NCBI GenBank assembly: GCA_028702495.1
Contig: JAQVOS010000010.1
Coordinates: forward strand, 1 to 32,777
From: Bacilli bacterium
GTDB taxonomy: Bacteria; Bacillota_I; Bacilli_A; ML615J-28; CAG-698
Reading direction: 5' to 3'
DNA length: 32,777 bases
In this document: positions 14,694-24,004 of the stretch, in pieces
Position numbering within the stretch: position 1 is the stretch's first letter
How the letters are laid out: each line of letters starts with the position of its first letter
The notes under the pieces: model-generated
What the model was told of the DNA's origin: nothing
The model's input: the letters and a program-made list of their open reading frames with translations, nothing else
Database searches by the model: none
Program-made: the position numbers and the translations under genes

Positions 14694-15329
14694 ATGATAT
14701 TAGATCAAGAAATTGATGAATTGAATCAATTGGTTTTAAAAATGGTCGATCAGGTAACCAAAAATATCTCTGATGCATTTGATACTTATCGACAAGACTG
14801 CTGTGAATATTCCATTAATGACGATATTGTTGATCAGTTGGAACGTCTTATTGAAGAAATGTCACTTCATTTAATATTAAAAGAAAGATTATATGCACGA
14901 GACTTGCGATTAGTATCTGGCGTTTTAAAAATGGTCGCAGACTTAGAACGAATTGGTGACCATGCAGAAGATATTATGAATCTATGTATAAAATATAAAG
15001 GATTGGGGCGAGTTCATTTTGATACCATTGACAAAATGTTTGATATTACTCGGCAAATGGTGCAAAATTCAATCATAAGTTTTGTCAATCGTAATCTTGA
15101 ACTAGCCCAAGATGTCATTCGTCGTGATGAGGCGGTTGATGAGGATTATTCAAATATTATTGCATACATTATTGCTCTTGATGATACGAATCAAATCACC
15201 TCTTCCCTTGCAATTTATACGACATTAGTGGTAAAATATGTTGAAAGGATTGCTGATCATGCTGTGAATATCGCTGAATGGGCGATTTATATCATTAATG
15301 GATTTCATAAGGATCGGCAAATTTTTTAG
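14694..15329 (+). CDS. phoU: Phosphate signalling protein PhoU
   Basis: Cytoplasmic regulator that links the Pst transporter to the PhoR kinase and limits phosphate uptake. It has 211 residues made of two repeated three-helix bundles. Each bundle carries the metal-binding signature: DLERIGDHAEDI in the first and YVERIADHAVNIAEW in the second. I chose ATG 14694-14696, with AGGAAGG upstream inside pstB; a longer frame from 14628 lies within pstB and is not the start. It sits between pstB and phoP, joining transporter and two-component system on one transcript. Confidence 0.93.
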   Translation: MILDQEIDELNQLVLKMVDQVTKNISDAFDTYRQDCCEYSINDDIVDQLERLIEEMSLHLILKERLYARDLRLVSGVLKMVADLERIGDHAEDIMNLCIKYKGLGRVHFDTIDKMFDITRQMVQNSIISFVNRNLELAQDVIRRDEAVDEDYSNIIAYIIALDDTNQITSSLAIYTTLVVKYVERIADHAVNIAEWAIYIINGFHKDRQIF

Positions 15330-15331
15330 AA

Positions 15332-15994
15332 ATGGACTATACAATTTTTTCCGTTGAAGATAATGAAGATATTAGTCATTTGATTCAAGTGGCTCTTTCA
15401 AAGCAAGGATACCTTGTTGAAATATTTCCAAATGGCGCTACATTTCTTGAAGCCTTGAAAAAAAAGACTCCTAATATGGTCCTCCTTGATCTCATGCTCC
15501 CTGATATTCAAGGAACTGAACTTTTACAATATATGCGTCAAAAACCTCAATATGACGAAGTTGAAATCATCATTGTTTCAGCTAAATCAGCTATCATGGA
15601 TCGCATCGATGGCTTGGATCTTGGAGCAGATGATTATCTTGGAAAACCTTTTGATATTTTAGAATTAATGTCGCGTGTCAATGCGAAAGTTCGTCGTTTT
15701 CGCATGAATCGAATCATTCACATCAGTCCCTATACTTTAGACCGAGATCGTCAAACATTATTTCATCATGAACAAGAAATTAACCTTACCAATAAAGAAT
15801 TTAAAATTCTGGAATTGCTTATGGTGAGTAAAGGAAAGGTCGTTAATCGTGACACCATGATATCTACTTTATGGGGTGGTGATGTGATTTTGGAGACAAG
15901 AACCATTGATATGCATATTAGATCCCTACGAAACAAACTTGATGAAGGATTTATCTTAACCATTCACGGGGTAGGATATAAAGTTCGGTTATGA
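15332..15994 (+). CDS. phoP: Response regulator PhoP (OmpR family)
   Basis: DNA-binding response regulator of the phosphate starvation response. It has 220 residues. The receiver domain has acidic residues Glu9 and Asp10, phospho-acceptor Asp53 in VLLDLMLPD, Ser83 and Lys105 in GKPF. The C-terminal winged helix spans about 125-220, with NLTNKEFKILELL, RDTMISTLWGG and RTIDMHIRSLRNKL. It starts 2 nt after phoU and has only a distant AAGGA, so translation is probably coupled. It overlaps phoR by 4 bp. Its likely target is the Pho box upstream of pstS, giving positive autoregulation. Confidence 0.9.
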   Translation: MDYTIFSVEDNEDISHLIQVALSKQGYLVEIFPNGATFLEALKKKTPNMVLLDLMLPDIQGTELLQYMRQKPQYDEVEIIIVSAKSAIMDRIDGLDLGADDYLGKPFDILELMSRVNAKVRRFRMNRIIHISPYTLDRDRQTLFHHEQEINLTNKEFKILELLMVSKGKVVNRDTMISTLWGGDVILETRTIDMHIRSLRNKLDEGFILTIHGVGYKVRL

Positions 15995-17694
15995 AAAACA
16001 ACATTATATTTACTACGATTGCTGTTGTTTTTTCTTCCGTATTACTTGTCATTATCACCAATCTTATTATTGTGTCCTATTACAACGAAAAAGCAGCAAA
16101 AGAGGATTTAATGGAGTATCTTTCTATGACAGAGCTTCTCTATCATGGTGATAACGATCTTGAAGTTAGCCAATCTCTTCATACGCTCAATGTTGATATT
16201 CGCTTGACCATCATTGACCTCACTGGTGAGGTTTTGTTTGATTCATCAGAGGAAACCGGATTTGATTCACATCTTGGACGCCCCGAAATTGAAACCCTTG
16301 GAACGATTTATAAGCGATATTCCAACACCCTTAAACAGGATATGATTTATGTTGCTTCTAGGGATGATGGTCATTATGTCCGTATTGCGCTTCCTGTTTC
16401 ATCCATTAATCATATTACGAACACCTTCATTATGTATGGAGTTCTATCTTTTTCTATCATTAGTTTACTTTCTTTCGTTGCTGTTGACCTTTTAATTCGA
16501 AAGGCATTGTTTCCTCTTCATCGTGTTGTAGCGAAAATGCAGGAGATTACTCATGAAGCGACCCTTCCTGCTGGTGATGATGTTGATGCCATTTCAATGC
16601 AGATTGATGATATTAATAAAAACATTCTTCAGAAGATTGAAATGATTGGAGAAGAAAAAGATAAACTGAATTTTATACTTGATAACATTAATCAAGGGAT
16701 TATCGTTCTTGATTATCAAGCTAATGTCGTGCTCATCAATCAATTTGCTCTTGATTTGTTTGAAGTGAAGCGCCCGCAAGTATTAAACAAGCACTTCATC
16801 TATGGTATTCGCCAACTCGATATCCAAGAAAAAATACAATCCTCTTTACTGAATAAAAATATTTATGCCTTTGACTACACTGAAAAAGGTCACATCTATT
16901 ATATGAACATTGCTCCTCTTGTCAATAAATGGGTATCCAAAGACGAATCTCATCCTGGAGCAGTATTTATGGTGCTAGAGGTGACAGAGCGTCGTCAAAT
17001 AGAGTTGATGAAAAAAGAATTTTTTGCTAATGCTTCTCATGAACTTAAAAGTCCCCTCACCACCATCATTGGCTATCAGCAAATGCTTGCTGAAGGCATT
17101 TTGAAGGAGCCAAAAGAAGTGGAAGATGCTATTAGAAGAACGCTCAAAGAAGCAAATCGTATGCATCAAATTGTGAATGATATGCTTGAATTATCCCATC
17201 TTGAAGGGAAACCAAAGGAAAAAAATGAATTAATTGATGCCTCTCTTTTAATAAGTGAAGCTCTTGACCATTTTAAATTAGCGATTAATGAGAAACATCT
17301 TATTATTGAAACTCACTTATCACCCTTACCTTTATGGATTCATCGTAATCACTTAGTAGGTTTATTTCACAATCTCCTTGATAATGCGATTAAGTACAAT
17401 AAGGAGGGGGGATCTATTATCCTCACCACAACTGTTTGTAGTTTTACCATACAAGATACTGGAATTGGCATCCCGAAAGAGGATCAAAGTCGAGTATTTG
17501 AACGATTTTATCGAGTTGATAAGGGGCGTTCACAGGAGACTGGCGGTACAGGGCTTGGGCTTGCCATTGTTAAACACATTTGTTCGCTCTATGAGGCAAC
17601 TATTAAATTAAGGAGTCAGCTCAATCAAGGTACAACCATTCAAATCACTTTCTCTACTACTAGTATTGGTGATAAAAATAAAATTCTTCAATAA
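15991..17694 (+). CDS. phoR: Phosphate sensor histidine kinase PhoR
   Basis: Membrane histidine kinase partner of PhoP, 567 residues. It has a first transmembrane segment at about 6-30, an extracytoplasmic domain to about 143, a second segment at about 145-168, a HAMP-like linker, a PAS domain (about 220-335, with LDNINQGIIVLD), then HisKA with FANASHELKSPLTTII carrying His350. The ATPase domain has the N-box NLLDNAIKYN (461-470), DTGIGIP and GGTGLGLAIVKH. This layout, with both an outer domain and an internal PAS, is that of Bacillus PhoR. It is the last gene of the operon and is followed by a strong terminator. Confidence 0.92.
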   Translation: MKNNIIFTTIAVVFSSVLLVIITNLIIVSYYNEKAAKEDLMEYLSMTELLYHGDNDLEVSQSLHTLNVDIRLTIIDLTGEVLFDSSEETGFDSHLGRPEIETLGTIYKRYSNTLKQDMIYVASRDDGHYVRIALPVSSINHITNTFIMYGVLSFSIISLLSFVAVDLLIRKALFPLHRVVAKMQEITHEATLPAGDDVDAISMQIDDINKNILQKIEMIGEEKDKLNFILDNINQGIIVLDYQANVVLINQFALDLFEVKRPQVLNKHFIYGIRQLDIQEKIQSSLLNKNIYAFDYTEKGHIYYMNIAPLVNKWVSKDESHPGAVFMVLEVTERRQIELMKKEFFANASHELKSPLTTIIGYQQMLAEGILKEPKEVEDAIRRTLKEANRMHQIVNDMLELSHLEGKPKEKNELIDASLLISEALDHFKLAINEKHLIIETHLSPLPLWIHRNHLVGLFHNLLDNAIKYNKEGGSIILTTTVCSFTIQDTGIGIPKEDQSRVFERFYRVDKGRSQETGGTGLGLAIVKHICSLYEATIKLRSQLNQGTTIQITFSTTSIGDKNKILQ

Positions 17695-17699
17695 ATATA

Positions 17700-17734
17700 A
17701 TAGACATGAACATTTTTCGTTCATGTCTATTTTT
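17700..17734 (+). terminator. Terminator of the pst-pho operon
   Basis: A perfect 12-bp stem, ATAGACATGAAC (17700-17711) with GTTCATGTCTAT (17719-17730), a 7-nt loop and a T-run. The stop codon of the convergent exonuclease (17727-17729) lies inside the 3' arm. Confidence 0.9.
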
Positions 17735-18572
17735 GATTGATTTCATCTTGGAACATATGATAAATCTCTCGCATAATTTGGGCATCTTCAAGGGCATCAT
17801 GGCTTTGGATGAGAGAAGGAATATTCTTATATTCTTGATAAGTTGTGAAAAGCCCTTTTTCTTGTTTATACGAGAAATAATTCTTAATGACTTGCATTAA
17901 ATTCATATATCGATTACGAAGGTCCAAGGGTTGGAGATGATTGGTTTTAAACGATTTTTGCATTGCTAATATATCATTTTTTCCCCACGCGATAATCTTA
18001 ACATTATAATCACGAATGCAACGTTCTAAGCTTTGATAAAACTCAATGTAGGAGGGTGCATTCTCAAAATCAGAATAAATTCGTGATAAGAAGAGAAGCG
18101 TTCTTACGTTTAAAGCTTTATCATTAAAGGGACGAAGAAGAGATGCTTCTTCTAAAACCACTTTGCCTTCAGGATCTTCTAAAATCATTCCATATTGAAC
18201 GATTTCGGAAGTGGGTTTTCCCCCTGTTCCTGGTAAACTAAATTCTAAATCGAGAAATAGTTTATAGTAAGGTTTATTGATGAGGGTTCGTATCTCTTGC
18301 TGGATACTTTCCATATTAAAATAGACTTTGTAATCTGTGATGCGTGGAACAATGATTTTAATAAAATGATTCACTTCATATGCTTTAATGCCATTGACGG
18401 GAATTCTACTTGAAGTCACATCCATGCATACATAGGGTGATTGTTGCAAGTATTGACGAAAATCTTGCATCATTCGATTGGTTAAGTGAAAATATTTTTT
18501 TTGATTGCGGATGATGATCGATATGGTACGATGATAACGATCAATTGAGGTCACTTTGCCGTATACTTTCAT
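17727..18572 (-). CDS. DEDDh 3'-5' exonuclease with an N-terminal OB-like extension
   Basis: A predicted DnaQ/KapD-like exonuclease. The exonuclease domain (about 102-275) has the DEDDh set: Asp108 and Glu110 in FLDLEFSLP, Asp200 in AWGKNDILAM, and His258 and Asp263 in HDALEDAQ. The first 95 or so residues (MKVYGKVTSIDRYHRTISI...) are beta-rich and look like an OB or S1-like domain, which is not part of the standard short exonuclease. Substrate (RNA or DNA) is unknown. It lies 11 nt after uvrC with AGGAAGGA upstream, so it is probably co-transcribed and might be linked to DNA repair, though co-transcription alone is weak evidence. Confidence 0.8.
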   Translation of the reverse strand: MKVYGKVTSIDRYHRTISIIIRNQKKYFHLTNRMMQDFRQYLQQSPYVCMDVTSSRIPVNGIKAYEVNHFIKIIVPRITDYKVYFNMESIQQEIRTLINKPYYKLFLDLEFSLPGTGGKPTSEIVQYGMILEDPEGKVVLEEASLLRPFNDKALNVRTLLFLSRIYSDFENAPSYIEFYQSLERCIRDYNVKIIAWGKNDILAMQKSFKTNHLQPLDLRNRYMNLMQVIKNYFSYKQEKGLFTTYQEYKNIPSLIQSHDALEDAQIMREIYHMFQDEINQK

Positions 18573-18583
18573 GAATGTCCTTC

Positions 18584-20302
18584 CTAGTTTTTCTCTAATA
18601 TGGCTAAAACTTGGCTTTTTTGTTCTTCGGTTAACTTTAATGCTTGGATGGCTTCTTTAAAATTATCTTGTCCTAAAAGCTTTAGTATTTGGTTTTTCTT
18701 GACCGGACCGATGCCATAGATTCCATCTAGTTTTGATGCGAGTTGATTTTTGATGTGTGTTTTTCGGAAGAACGTAATGGCATAACGATGGACTTCTTCC
18801 TGAATTTTTTCAAGTAAGCGAAATTCATGACTCGCTTTATCGAGAGGAATCGTTTCTTTCTTAAAATAGATGGCATCTGTTCGATGATTATCATCTTTCA
18901 CAAGACCGGCGACGGGAATGCTACGACCAAGGCTTAACAAAACATCTTCAGCCGCCTTCACCTGTGTTGCACCTCCGTCCACCAAAATAAGGGATGGATT
19001 GGCTTCTAACCTTTGATATCGTCTAAGAATTACTTCTTTCATCGTGGCAACATCATTGGCACCCACCACTGTTTTAATATGATATTTTCGATATAATGAT
19101 TTTTGAAATTGATTATTTTGATAAACAATCATGGCACTAACTGGGCTAGTACCACCGATATTGGAGTTATCAAACATTTCAATGGTATCAAGAGGAATAC
19201 CAAGTGTATTTTTTAAGGCTTCTAGAGCCCCTTCTGTTTTTTCCTTTTGCAAGGCATCAAGTTTCGCGAGCTCTTCAAGTTTGTTTTTCGCGTTTTCCGA
19301 AACAAGTTGAAGTAGTTCTTTATTCTTTCCGCGCTTTGGAATAATAATATTATGCCCTATCGCTTCTTCAATCATTGTTTGGTGACAAGAAGGAGCGATA
19401 ATGACTTCAGGAAGAGGATGGTGTTGTTCAAGATAAAAGCGAACAATAAATTCGCTTAAGAATTCGGATGCTTCCATTAGAAGTGGGAAGAGAAGGCCTT
19501 TTCGTTCAATCAGTTTTCCTTCACGCCAATGAAAGATTTGAATACTGATTTTGTCTAGTTCTTGATAATATCCAAAAACATCGGTATCGAGATGATATCC
19601 TTCCATCTTTTGTTTTTCACTCACAACTTCTAAATCATTAATCAGGTTGCGATATTCCAATGCTTTTTCAAACTGTAATTTATCGGATGCTTCTTGTATG
19701 AGTAAGCGCATCTTTTTGATTTCATCTTTGGCTTTGCCCCGAAGAAAAGAATCTACTTTTTCACGCATATCAAGATAGGCATCTGGTTTTACTTCTTGGA
19801 TACAGGGAGCAAGACACATCCCTAAATGATAATATAAACATTCTTTCTTAGGGATTTTCCGACATTTGCGAAAAGGGAAAATCTTGTTGAGACGATCAAC
19901 GACAGCACTTGCAGCACTTCCATTGGGATAAGGCCCATAGTAGAATCCTGGTTTTTTATGAATATCACGAATATAGATAAGACGTGGATGACGTTCTTCA
20001 GTGATATGAATATAGGGATATGATTTATCATCCGTCAGTAATATATTATATTTTGGTTGATGACGTTTGATTAAATTGATTTCTAAAATAAGTGCTTCTG
20101 TTTCCGAAGAAGTGATGATGTATTCAAAGTCACGAATATTGGAAACTAGTTTTGTAGTTTTCGCATCGTGACTTCCAATGAAGTAACTACGAACCCGATT
20201 ATATAAATCTTTGGCTTTCCCAACATAAATAATCGTGTTATCTGCATCTTTCATGAGATAACAACCTGGTTTATGGGGAATCAAATTCAGCTTTTCCTTC
20301 AT
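18584..20302 (-). CDS. uvrC: Excinuclease ABC subunit C
   Basis: Nuclease of nucleotide excision repair that cuts on both sides of the lesion once UvrB is loaded. It has 572 residues, near the usual 590-600. An N-terminal GIY-YIG domain (about 12-90; CYLMKD, IYVGKAKDLYNRV) makes the 3' cut. A Cys-rich region follows (about 148-166), then the UvrB-interacting UVR segment (about 200-228), the RNase H-like domain for the 5' cut (EMFDNSNIGGT, LILVDGGATQV) and a C-terminal helix-hairpin-helix (LDGIYGIGPVKKNQIL). The ATG at 20300-20302 has AAAGGGTG upstream. uvrA and uvrB are not in the window. Confidence 0.96.
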   Translation of the reverse strand: MKEKLNLIPHKPGCYLMKDADNTIIYVGKAKDLYNRVRSYFIGSHDAKTTKLVSNIRDFEYIITSSETEALILEINLIKRHQPKYNILLTDDKSYPYIHITEERHPRLIYIRDIHKKPGFYYGPYPNGSAASAVVDRLNKIFPFRKCRKIPKKECLYYHLGMCLAPCIQEVKPDAYLDMREKVDSFLRGKAKDEIKKMRLLIQEASDKLQFEKALEYRNLINDLEVVSEKQKMEGYHLDTDVFGYYQELDKISIQIFHWREGKLIERKGLLFPLLMEASEFLSEFIVRFYLEQHHPLPEVIIAPSCHQTMIEEAIGHNIIIPKRGKNKELLQLVSENAKNKLEELAKLDALQKEKTEGALEALKNTLGIPLDTIEMFDNSNIGGTSPVSAMIVYQNNQFQKSLYRKYHIKTVVGANDVATMKEVILRRYQRLEANPSLILVDGGATQVKAAEDVLLSLGRSIPVAGLVKDDNHRTDAIYFKKETIPLDKASHEFRLLEKIQEEVHRYAITFFRKTHIKNQLASKLDGIYGIGPVKKNQILKLLGQDNFKEAIQALKLTEEQKSQVLAILEKN

Positions 20303-20322
20303 TGAATCACCCTTTCTTGTTT

Positions 20323-20351
20323 ATTTTACCATATAAAAGCATGAATATCAA
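20323..20351 (-). promoter_or_regulatory. Sigma-A promoter of uvrC
   Basis: On the minus strand TTGATA (20351-20346), 17-bp spacer ending TGG, TAAAAT (20328-20323). The predicted start near 20316 abuts the Shine-Dalgarno at 20306-20313. I see no LexA/DinR-type box. Confidence 0.7.
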
Positions 20352-20421
20352 TTCTTTTTCAATGCAATCCAAAAGGATTAATTTTGACATTCAAATTATT
20401 CTATAAAAAAAGTCATATTAC

Positions 20422-20450
20422 TTGCCTTTTTTAATATTATGAGATATAAT
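20422..20450 (+). promoter_or_regulatory. Sigma-A promoter of the orphan HTH gene
   Basis: TTGCCT (20422-20427), 17-bp spacer, TATAAT (20445-20450). It is followed by a leader of about 44 nt and GGAGGA (20489-20494) before ATG 20501. Confidence 0.7.
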
Positions 20451-20500
20451 AACAATATGGTAGTAATCTACGTCAATTTATAATTATTGGAGGATTAAAT

Positions 20501-20764
20501 ATGGCTAGTAAAGGACAAAAATTTCGTACCCACCCCGTGGATTTCAAGGTTTCAGTAGTCAAGGAATACTTAAATGATTCCACATTAAGTTTGGCTGCTT
20601 TAGCACGTAAGTACGATTTAAACACAGGGTTGCTATGGCAATGGATTCATCAGTTTAAAACAACTGGTATTCCTGTTACACGCCAAAGTGGTCGCCCTCG
20701 TAAAGATGGAAAACCAATCAACACTGCGTCCCATGATACCATTTCTATGGGAAACGAAAAATAA
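20501..20764 (+). CDS. Orphan transposase-type HTH protein (IS3 OrfA-like)
   Basis: An 87-residue basic protein. Residues about 13-55 form a helix-turn-helix like that of IS3/IS911 OrfA proteins (VDFKVSVVKEYL, LAALARKYDLNTGLLWQWI). A basic SGRPRKDGK (63-71), AT-hook-like, follows. The usual OrfA leucine zipper is missing, and there is no orfB, integrase core or terminal inverted repeat around it. Instead it has its own consensus promoter, strong Shine-Dalgarno and terminator and is squeezed between housekeeping operons. That suggests a small DNA-binding protein derived from a transposase, kept for some cellular use, though it could also be a recent remnant. Function unknown. Confidence 0.7.
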   Translation: MASKGQKFRTHPVDFKVSVVKEYLNDSTLSLAALARKYDLNTGLLWQWIHQFKTTGIPVTRQSGRPRKDGKPINTASHDTISMGNEK

Positions 20765-20776
20765 GATTGACCAATT

Positions 20777-20806
20777 AAAAATACGGCATTAAGCCGTATT
20801 TTTTAT
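20777..20806. terminator. Bidirectional terminator between the HTH gene and rbfA
   Basis: AAAATACGGC (20778-20787), loop ATTAA, GCCGTATTTT (20793-20802), with A- and T-runs on both sides. It closes the HTH gene and the rimP-rbfA operon. Confidence 0.9.
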
Positions 20807-21150
20807 TTCTCTTCGCGTTTGATTTGACGCAAGATTTCTTCAATGCGATCGCCTTGAATGGACGATTCATCATATTTAAAAATGAGTTCTGGGATTTTAC
20901 GAATATCAAGTCGGTGACTCAAGAGCCCTTTAATGTAACCTTTGGCTTCAAGAAGGACTTCTTTAGTGGCTGCAATTTGTTCAGGATTTCCAAGAATGGT
21001 ATAATAAACGGTCGCAATTGATAAATCTCCTGTGAGATTTACTTTCGTAATGGTCACAAAATGAAGACGATCGTCTTTTACATCCATGAGGAGAATGGTT
21101 CCCACTTCACGTTCGATGATTTTCTCTAATCGTTCTCTTTTGAAAGCCAT
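20803..21150 (-). CDS. rbfA: Ribosome-binding factor A
   Basis: Small KH-like protein that helps late maturation of the 30S subunit and processing of the 16S rRNA 5' end. It has 115 residues, the normal length. [17 protein letters not shown] at the N-terminus, DLSIATVYYTILG in the centre and LRHR-like LLSHRLDIRKIPELIF with YDESSIQGDRIEEIL are the family features. Its start abuts the infB stop. It is the last gene of the rimP-nusA-infB operon here; truB and rpsO, often next in other Firmicutes, do not follow. Confidence 0.95.
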   Translation of the reverse strand: MAFKRERLEKIIEREVGTILLMDVKDDRLHFVTITKVNLTGDLSIATVYYTILGNPEQIAATKEVLLEAKGYIKGLLSHRLDIRKIPELIFKYDESSIQGDRIEEILRQIKREEK

Positions 21151-23426
21151 TATTTCACCTTCTCCATCACATAGGCTTCAACAACATCTCCTACTTTAAT
21201 ATCATTAAAGTTTTCAATGGTTAACCCACATTCAAATCCAGTTCGAACTTCTTTTACATCGTCTTTCACTCGTTTAAGGGATCCGAGAGCACCACTATAG
21301 ACGACAATGCTATCACGAATGAGGCGAATATCACAGCTACGCCGAATTTCACCACTGGTGACATAACAACCAGCAATCGTTCCGATTTTGGAGGCTTTAA
21401 AGATATCACGAACTTCGGCTTGACCGATGACTTTTTCTTCAAAGACGGGATCTAATAACCCTGTCATAGCGGCTTCAATGTCTTCAAGAACTTTATAAAT
21501 GACGTTATATAAACGAACTTCAATGCCTTTGGCTTTGGCTTCTTCCACAATTTTTGCATTTGGACGAATATTAAAACCAATAACAATGGCGCTAGATGCA
21601 ACTGCTAAAGAAATATCGGTATCGGTGATGGTACCAACGGCACTTCTAACAATTTCAATTTTAGCTCCCTCAACATTCACTTTTTCAAGCGAACCTTTTA
21701 GGGCTTCAATCGAACCTTGAACGTCACCTTTAATGATGAGATTTAATTCTTTAACACCTTCATCCATCGCTTCAAACATCGAGGACAATGATTTAACTCC
21801 TCGTGCAGCATGGGTTTCTTGATAAGTTCTAATCATTCGTTGTTCAGCAACCAAACGAGCTGTTTTTTCATCTTCAAAGACCATAAAACGATCCCCAGCA
21901 TTTGGAACTTCCAAAAGTCCTGTGACTTCTACCGCTTTAGAGGGGCTTGCAGATTTTAATTTTCCAAGAGTCTCATCTTGCATGGCTCTGATTTTACCAT
22001 AGGTGCTACCAACCACAATCGGATCTCCAATTTTGACAGATCCATTTTTTACAAGGAGGGTGGCAACAACTCCACGACCCTTATCAATCCGTGCTTCAAT
22101 AACACTTCCGTATCCCAATCGATTAGGATTGGCTTTGTATTGTTCAATTTCTGAAACTAATAGAATCATTTCTAAGAGCTCTTCAACCCCTTTTCCCGTC
22201 AAAGCGGAAAGGGGAACAAAGATGGTTTTTCCTCCCCACTCTTCAGCGAGAAGATCATATTGAACCAATTCTTGCTTAATCCGTTCAGGATTTGCTGTTT
22301 TCTTATCCATTTTGTTGATGGCAACAATGATGGGAACTTTGGCAGCTTGTGCATGTTCAATGGCTTCAATGGTTTGAGGCATGACGCCATCATCTGCAGC
22401 AACGACAAGAATCACGATGTCCGTAACACCAGCACCACGAGCTCTCATTTCCGTGAAAGCAGCATGCCCTGGGGTATCAATGAACGTAATTAGTTTCCCA
22501 TTTTTACGAACTTGATAAGCACCAATGTGTTGCGTAATTCCTCCCGCTTCACTGGCAACGACTTTTGCGTTACGAATGGTATCAAGAAGGGTTGTTTTCC
22601 CATGGTCAACATGTCCCATGATGGTCACAATTGGAGGACGTTCGACTAAAGAGGCTTCGTCATCAGCAAAATCAATGAATTCAAATTTTGTAATATCGGT
22701 TTCAAGACGATTTTTGAGTTCATATCCAAACTCTAAAGCGACGAGTTCGATGGTATCACGTTCTAATACTTCGGTAGCACTCGTCATATAACCGAGGGTA
22801 ACCAGTTTACGAACAACATCGCCAATTCCTACACTGAGTCCATCAGCGATTTTTGCAACCGTCATTCCCTCAATATAATATAAAATACGTTCATCTTTTT
22901 GCTTTTCTTTTGGAAGATTAGCTTGCCGATTTTGAGTGGTTTTCACCTTATTTTTCTTAACATTTTTGAGACGATTATAGGGGTTTTTATCTTCAACAAA
23001 CTCTTCATATTGATCATAAACATGGTTAAGTTCCACGGAAGCACCTATGTGTTCAAGAGGTTTGACCTTGGTTTCGACCTCAACAGGAGTTGAGACAGTA
23101 GTTTTAGCTGCTACTTCAACTTTTTTCTCTTCAGCTGGTGTAATGGGTTCTAAAGCGGGTTTTTTAACCCCTAATTTCGGCTCCACTGGTTTTTCAGTGA
23201 TAACAGGAGTAACAATCGGCGTGACTTCTTCGACGGGTTCTGCGATTTTTTCTACCGGCTTCTTTTTTGCTGGTTTGATATCGACTTTATATACCTTGCT
23301 AAGTTTCTTGATAATTTCAGGTTTGATGTCCGTTTCTAGGTCTGCTTCAACACCGACATTATCGAGTTTTTGTAATAGTTCTTCGGCAGCAACACCTAGA
23401 ATTTCAAGAATTTCTTTGACTTTCAT
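21150..23426 (-). CDS. infB: Translation initiation factor IF-2
   Basis: GTPase that places initiator fMet-tRNA on the 30S subunit and promotes subunit joining. It has 758 residues. A short IF2-N subdomain at the start ([21 protein letters not shown]) is followed by a low-complexity Pro/Val/Glu/Lys-rich linker (about 50-130) and a second IF2-N region (about 180-240). The G domain has G1 GHVDHGKT (271-278), G3 DTPGHAAF and G4 NKMD, then the domain II beta-barrel, domain III and the C-terminal tRNA-binding barrel. The AGAGGT Shine-Dalgarno is inside the end of ylxQ. Confidence 0.97.
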   Translation of the reverse strand: MKVKEILEILGVAAEELLQKLDNVGVEADLETDIKPEIIKKLSKVYKVDIKPAKKKPVEKIAEPVEEVTPIVTPVITEKPVEPKLGVKKPALEPITPAEEKKVEVAAKTTVSTPVEVETKVKPLEHIGASVELNHVYDQYEEFVEDKNPYNRLKNVKKNKVKTTQNRQANLPKEKQKDERILYYIEGMTVAKIADGLSVGIGDVVRKLVTLGYMTSATEVLERDTIELVALEFGYELKNRLETDITKFEFIDFADDEASLVERPPIVTIMGHVDHGKTTLLDTIRNAKVVASEAGGITQHIGAYQVRKNGKLITFIDTPGHAAFTEMRARGAGVTDIVILVVAADDGVMPQTIEAIEHAQAAKVPIIVAINKMDKKTANPERIKQELVQYDLLAEEWGGKTIFVPLSALTGKGVEELLEMILLVSEIEQYKANPNRLGYGSVIEARIDKGRGVVATLLVKNGSVKIGDPIVVGSTYGKIRAMQDETLGKLKSASPSKAVEVTGLLEVPNAGDRFMVFEDEKTARLVAEQRMIRTYQETHAARGVKSLSSMFEAMDEGVKELNLIIKGDVQGSIEALKGSLEKVNVEGAKIEIVRSAVGTITDTDISLAVASSAIVIGFNIRPNAKIVEEAKAKGIEVRLYNVIYKVLEDIEAAMTGLLDPVFEEKVIGQAEVRDIFKASKIGTIAGCYVTSGEIRRSCDIRLIRDSIVVYSGALGSLKRVKDDVKEVRTGFECGLTIENFNDIKVGDVVEAYVMEKVK

Positions 23427-23430
23427 ATTT

Positions 23431-23727
23431 TTACCTCTTATATTTCAGAAAGGCTTCTGCAAATCCTTGATCGATCACGGCGATACATTTTCGCCATTGT
23501 CCAATCGCGGAAGAGAGTTCTTCAGCTGTATAATCCATACAGCAAGTTACCTTATAGAAATAACACTTTCTTTCAAATTTATCAATGGTTTTGGGGGAGG
23601 CATCTTTGGCTATAAAAACGTATTTTACTTCACGTTTTTGGAGCCCTTGGAGGATGGCATCCTCACCAGACTTGATCATTCCGGCTTTCTTGGCAAGGCC
23701 AAGGAGCAACAGAGGATTTTTTTGCAT
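23431..23727 (-). CDS. ylxQ: L7Ae-family RNA-binding protein YlxQ
   Basis: A 98-residue protein of the L7Ae/L30e family, which binds kink-turn RNA. The fold is visible as NPLLLLGLAKKAGMIKSGED at the N-terminus, VKYVFIAKDASPKT in the middle and the CIAVIDQGFAEAF end. YlxQ homologues lie in this same position, between ylxR and infB, in many Gram-positives. The RNA partner is not settled. It starts at the last base of ylxR and ends 4 nt before infB. Confidence 0.88.
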   Translation of the reverse strand: MQKNPLLLLGLAKKAGMIKSGEDAILQGLQKREVKYVFIAKDASPKTIDKFERKCYFYKVTCCMDYTAEELSSAIGQWRKCIAVIDQGFAEAFLKYKR

Positions 23728-23993
23728 TACGATTTTACCTTTGCGAGTAATTCTTGATAAATGGCTTCGGGAACCGTCACTTCTAATTCTTTATCTAAGA
23801 CTTTTTTCTTCATTGCGAGGGCAATGGCTTCTTCAGTTTTTGATAAATAAGCTCCACGTCCATTCATTTTCCCAACTGGATCAATTTTAACTTCACCTTC
23901 AGGTGTACGAACAATTCGAAACATCTCTCCTTTGGGGTGGGGAGTATTGGTTGCTAAACAGCGACGCATGGGTATTTTTCTCACTTTAGGCAT
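23727..23993 (-). CDS. ylxR: YlxR/RnpM family protein (DUF448)
   Basis: A small basic RNA-binding protein of 88 residues. The N-terminal PMRRCLATNTPHPKGEMFRIVR pattern is broken here only by length for quotation; its key residues are Arg10, Arg11, Cys12 and the later GRGAYLSK (45-52), which is the strongest DUF448 signature. Bacillus YlxR has been reported to bind RNase P RNA and modulate its activity and is also called RnpM; a nucleoid-associated role has also been proposed. It sits between nusA and ylxQ, as usual. GAGGAACGAAT lies upstream of the ATG. Confidence 0.9.
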   Translation of the reverse strand: MPKVRKIPMRRCLATNTPHPKGEMFRIVRTPEGEVKIDPVGKMNGRGAYLSKTEEAIALAMKKKVLDKELEVTVPEAIYQELLAKVKS

Positions 23994-24004
23994 ATTCGTT
24001 CCTC

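Noticed and set aside
23047..23757. A 236-codon plus-strand open frame across the start of infB and ylxQ
   Set aside because: It is antisense to well-supported genes, Ser/Thr-rich in the way of a mirror frame of Lys/Glu/Val coding, and has no ribosome-binding site or family match.
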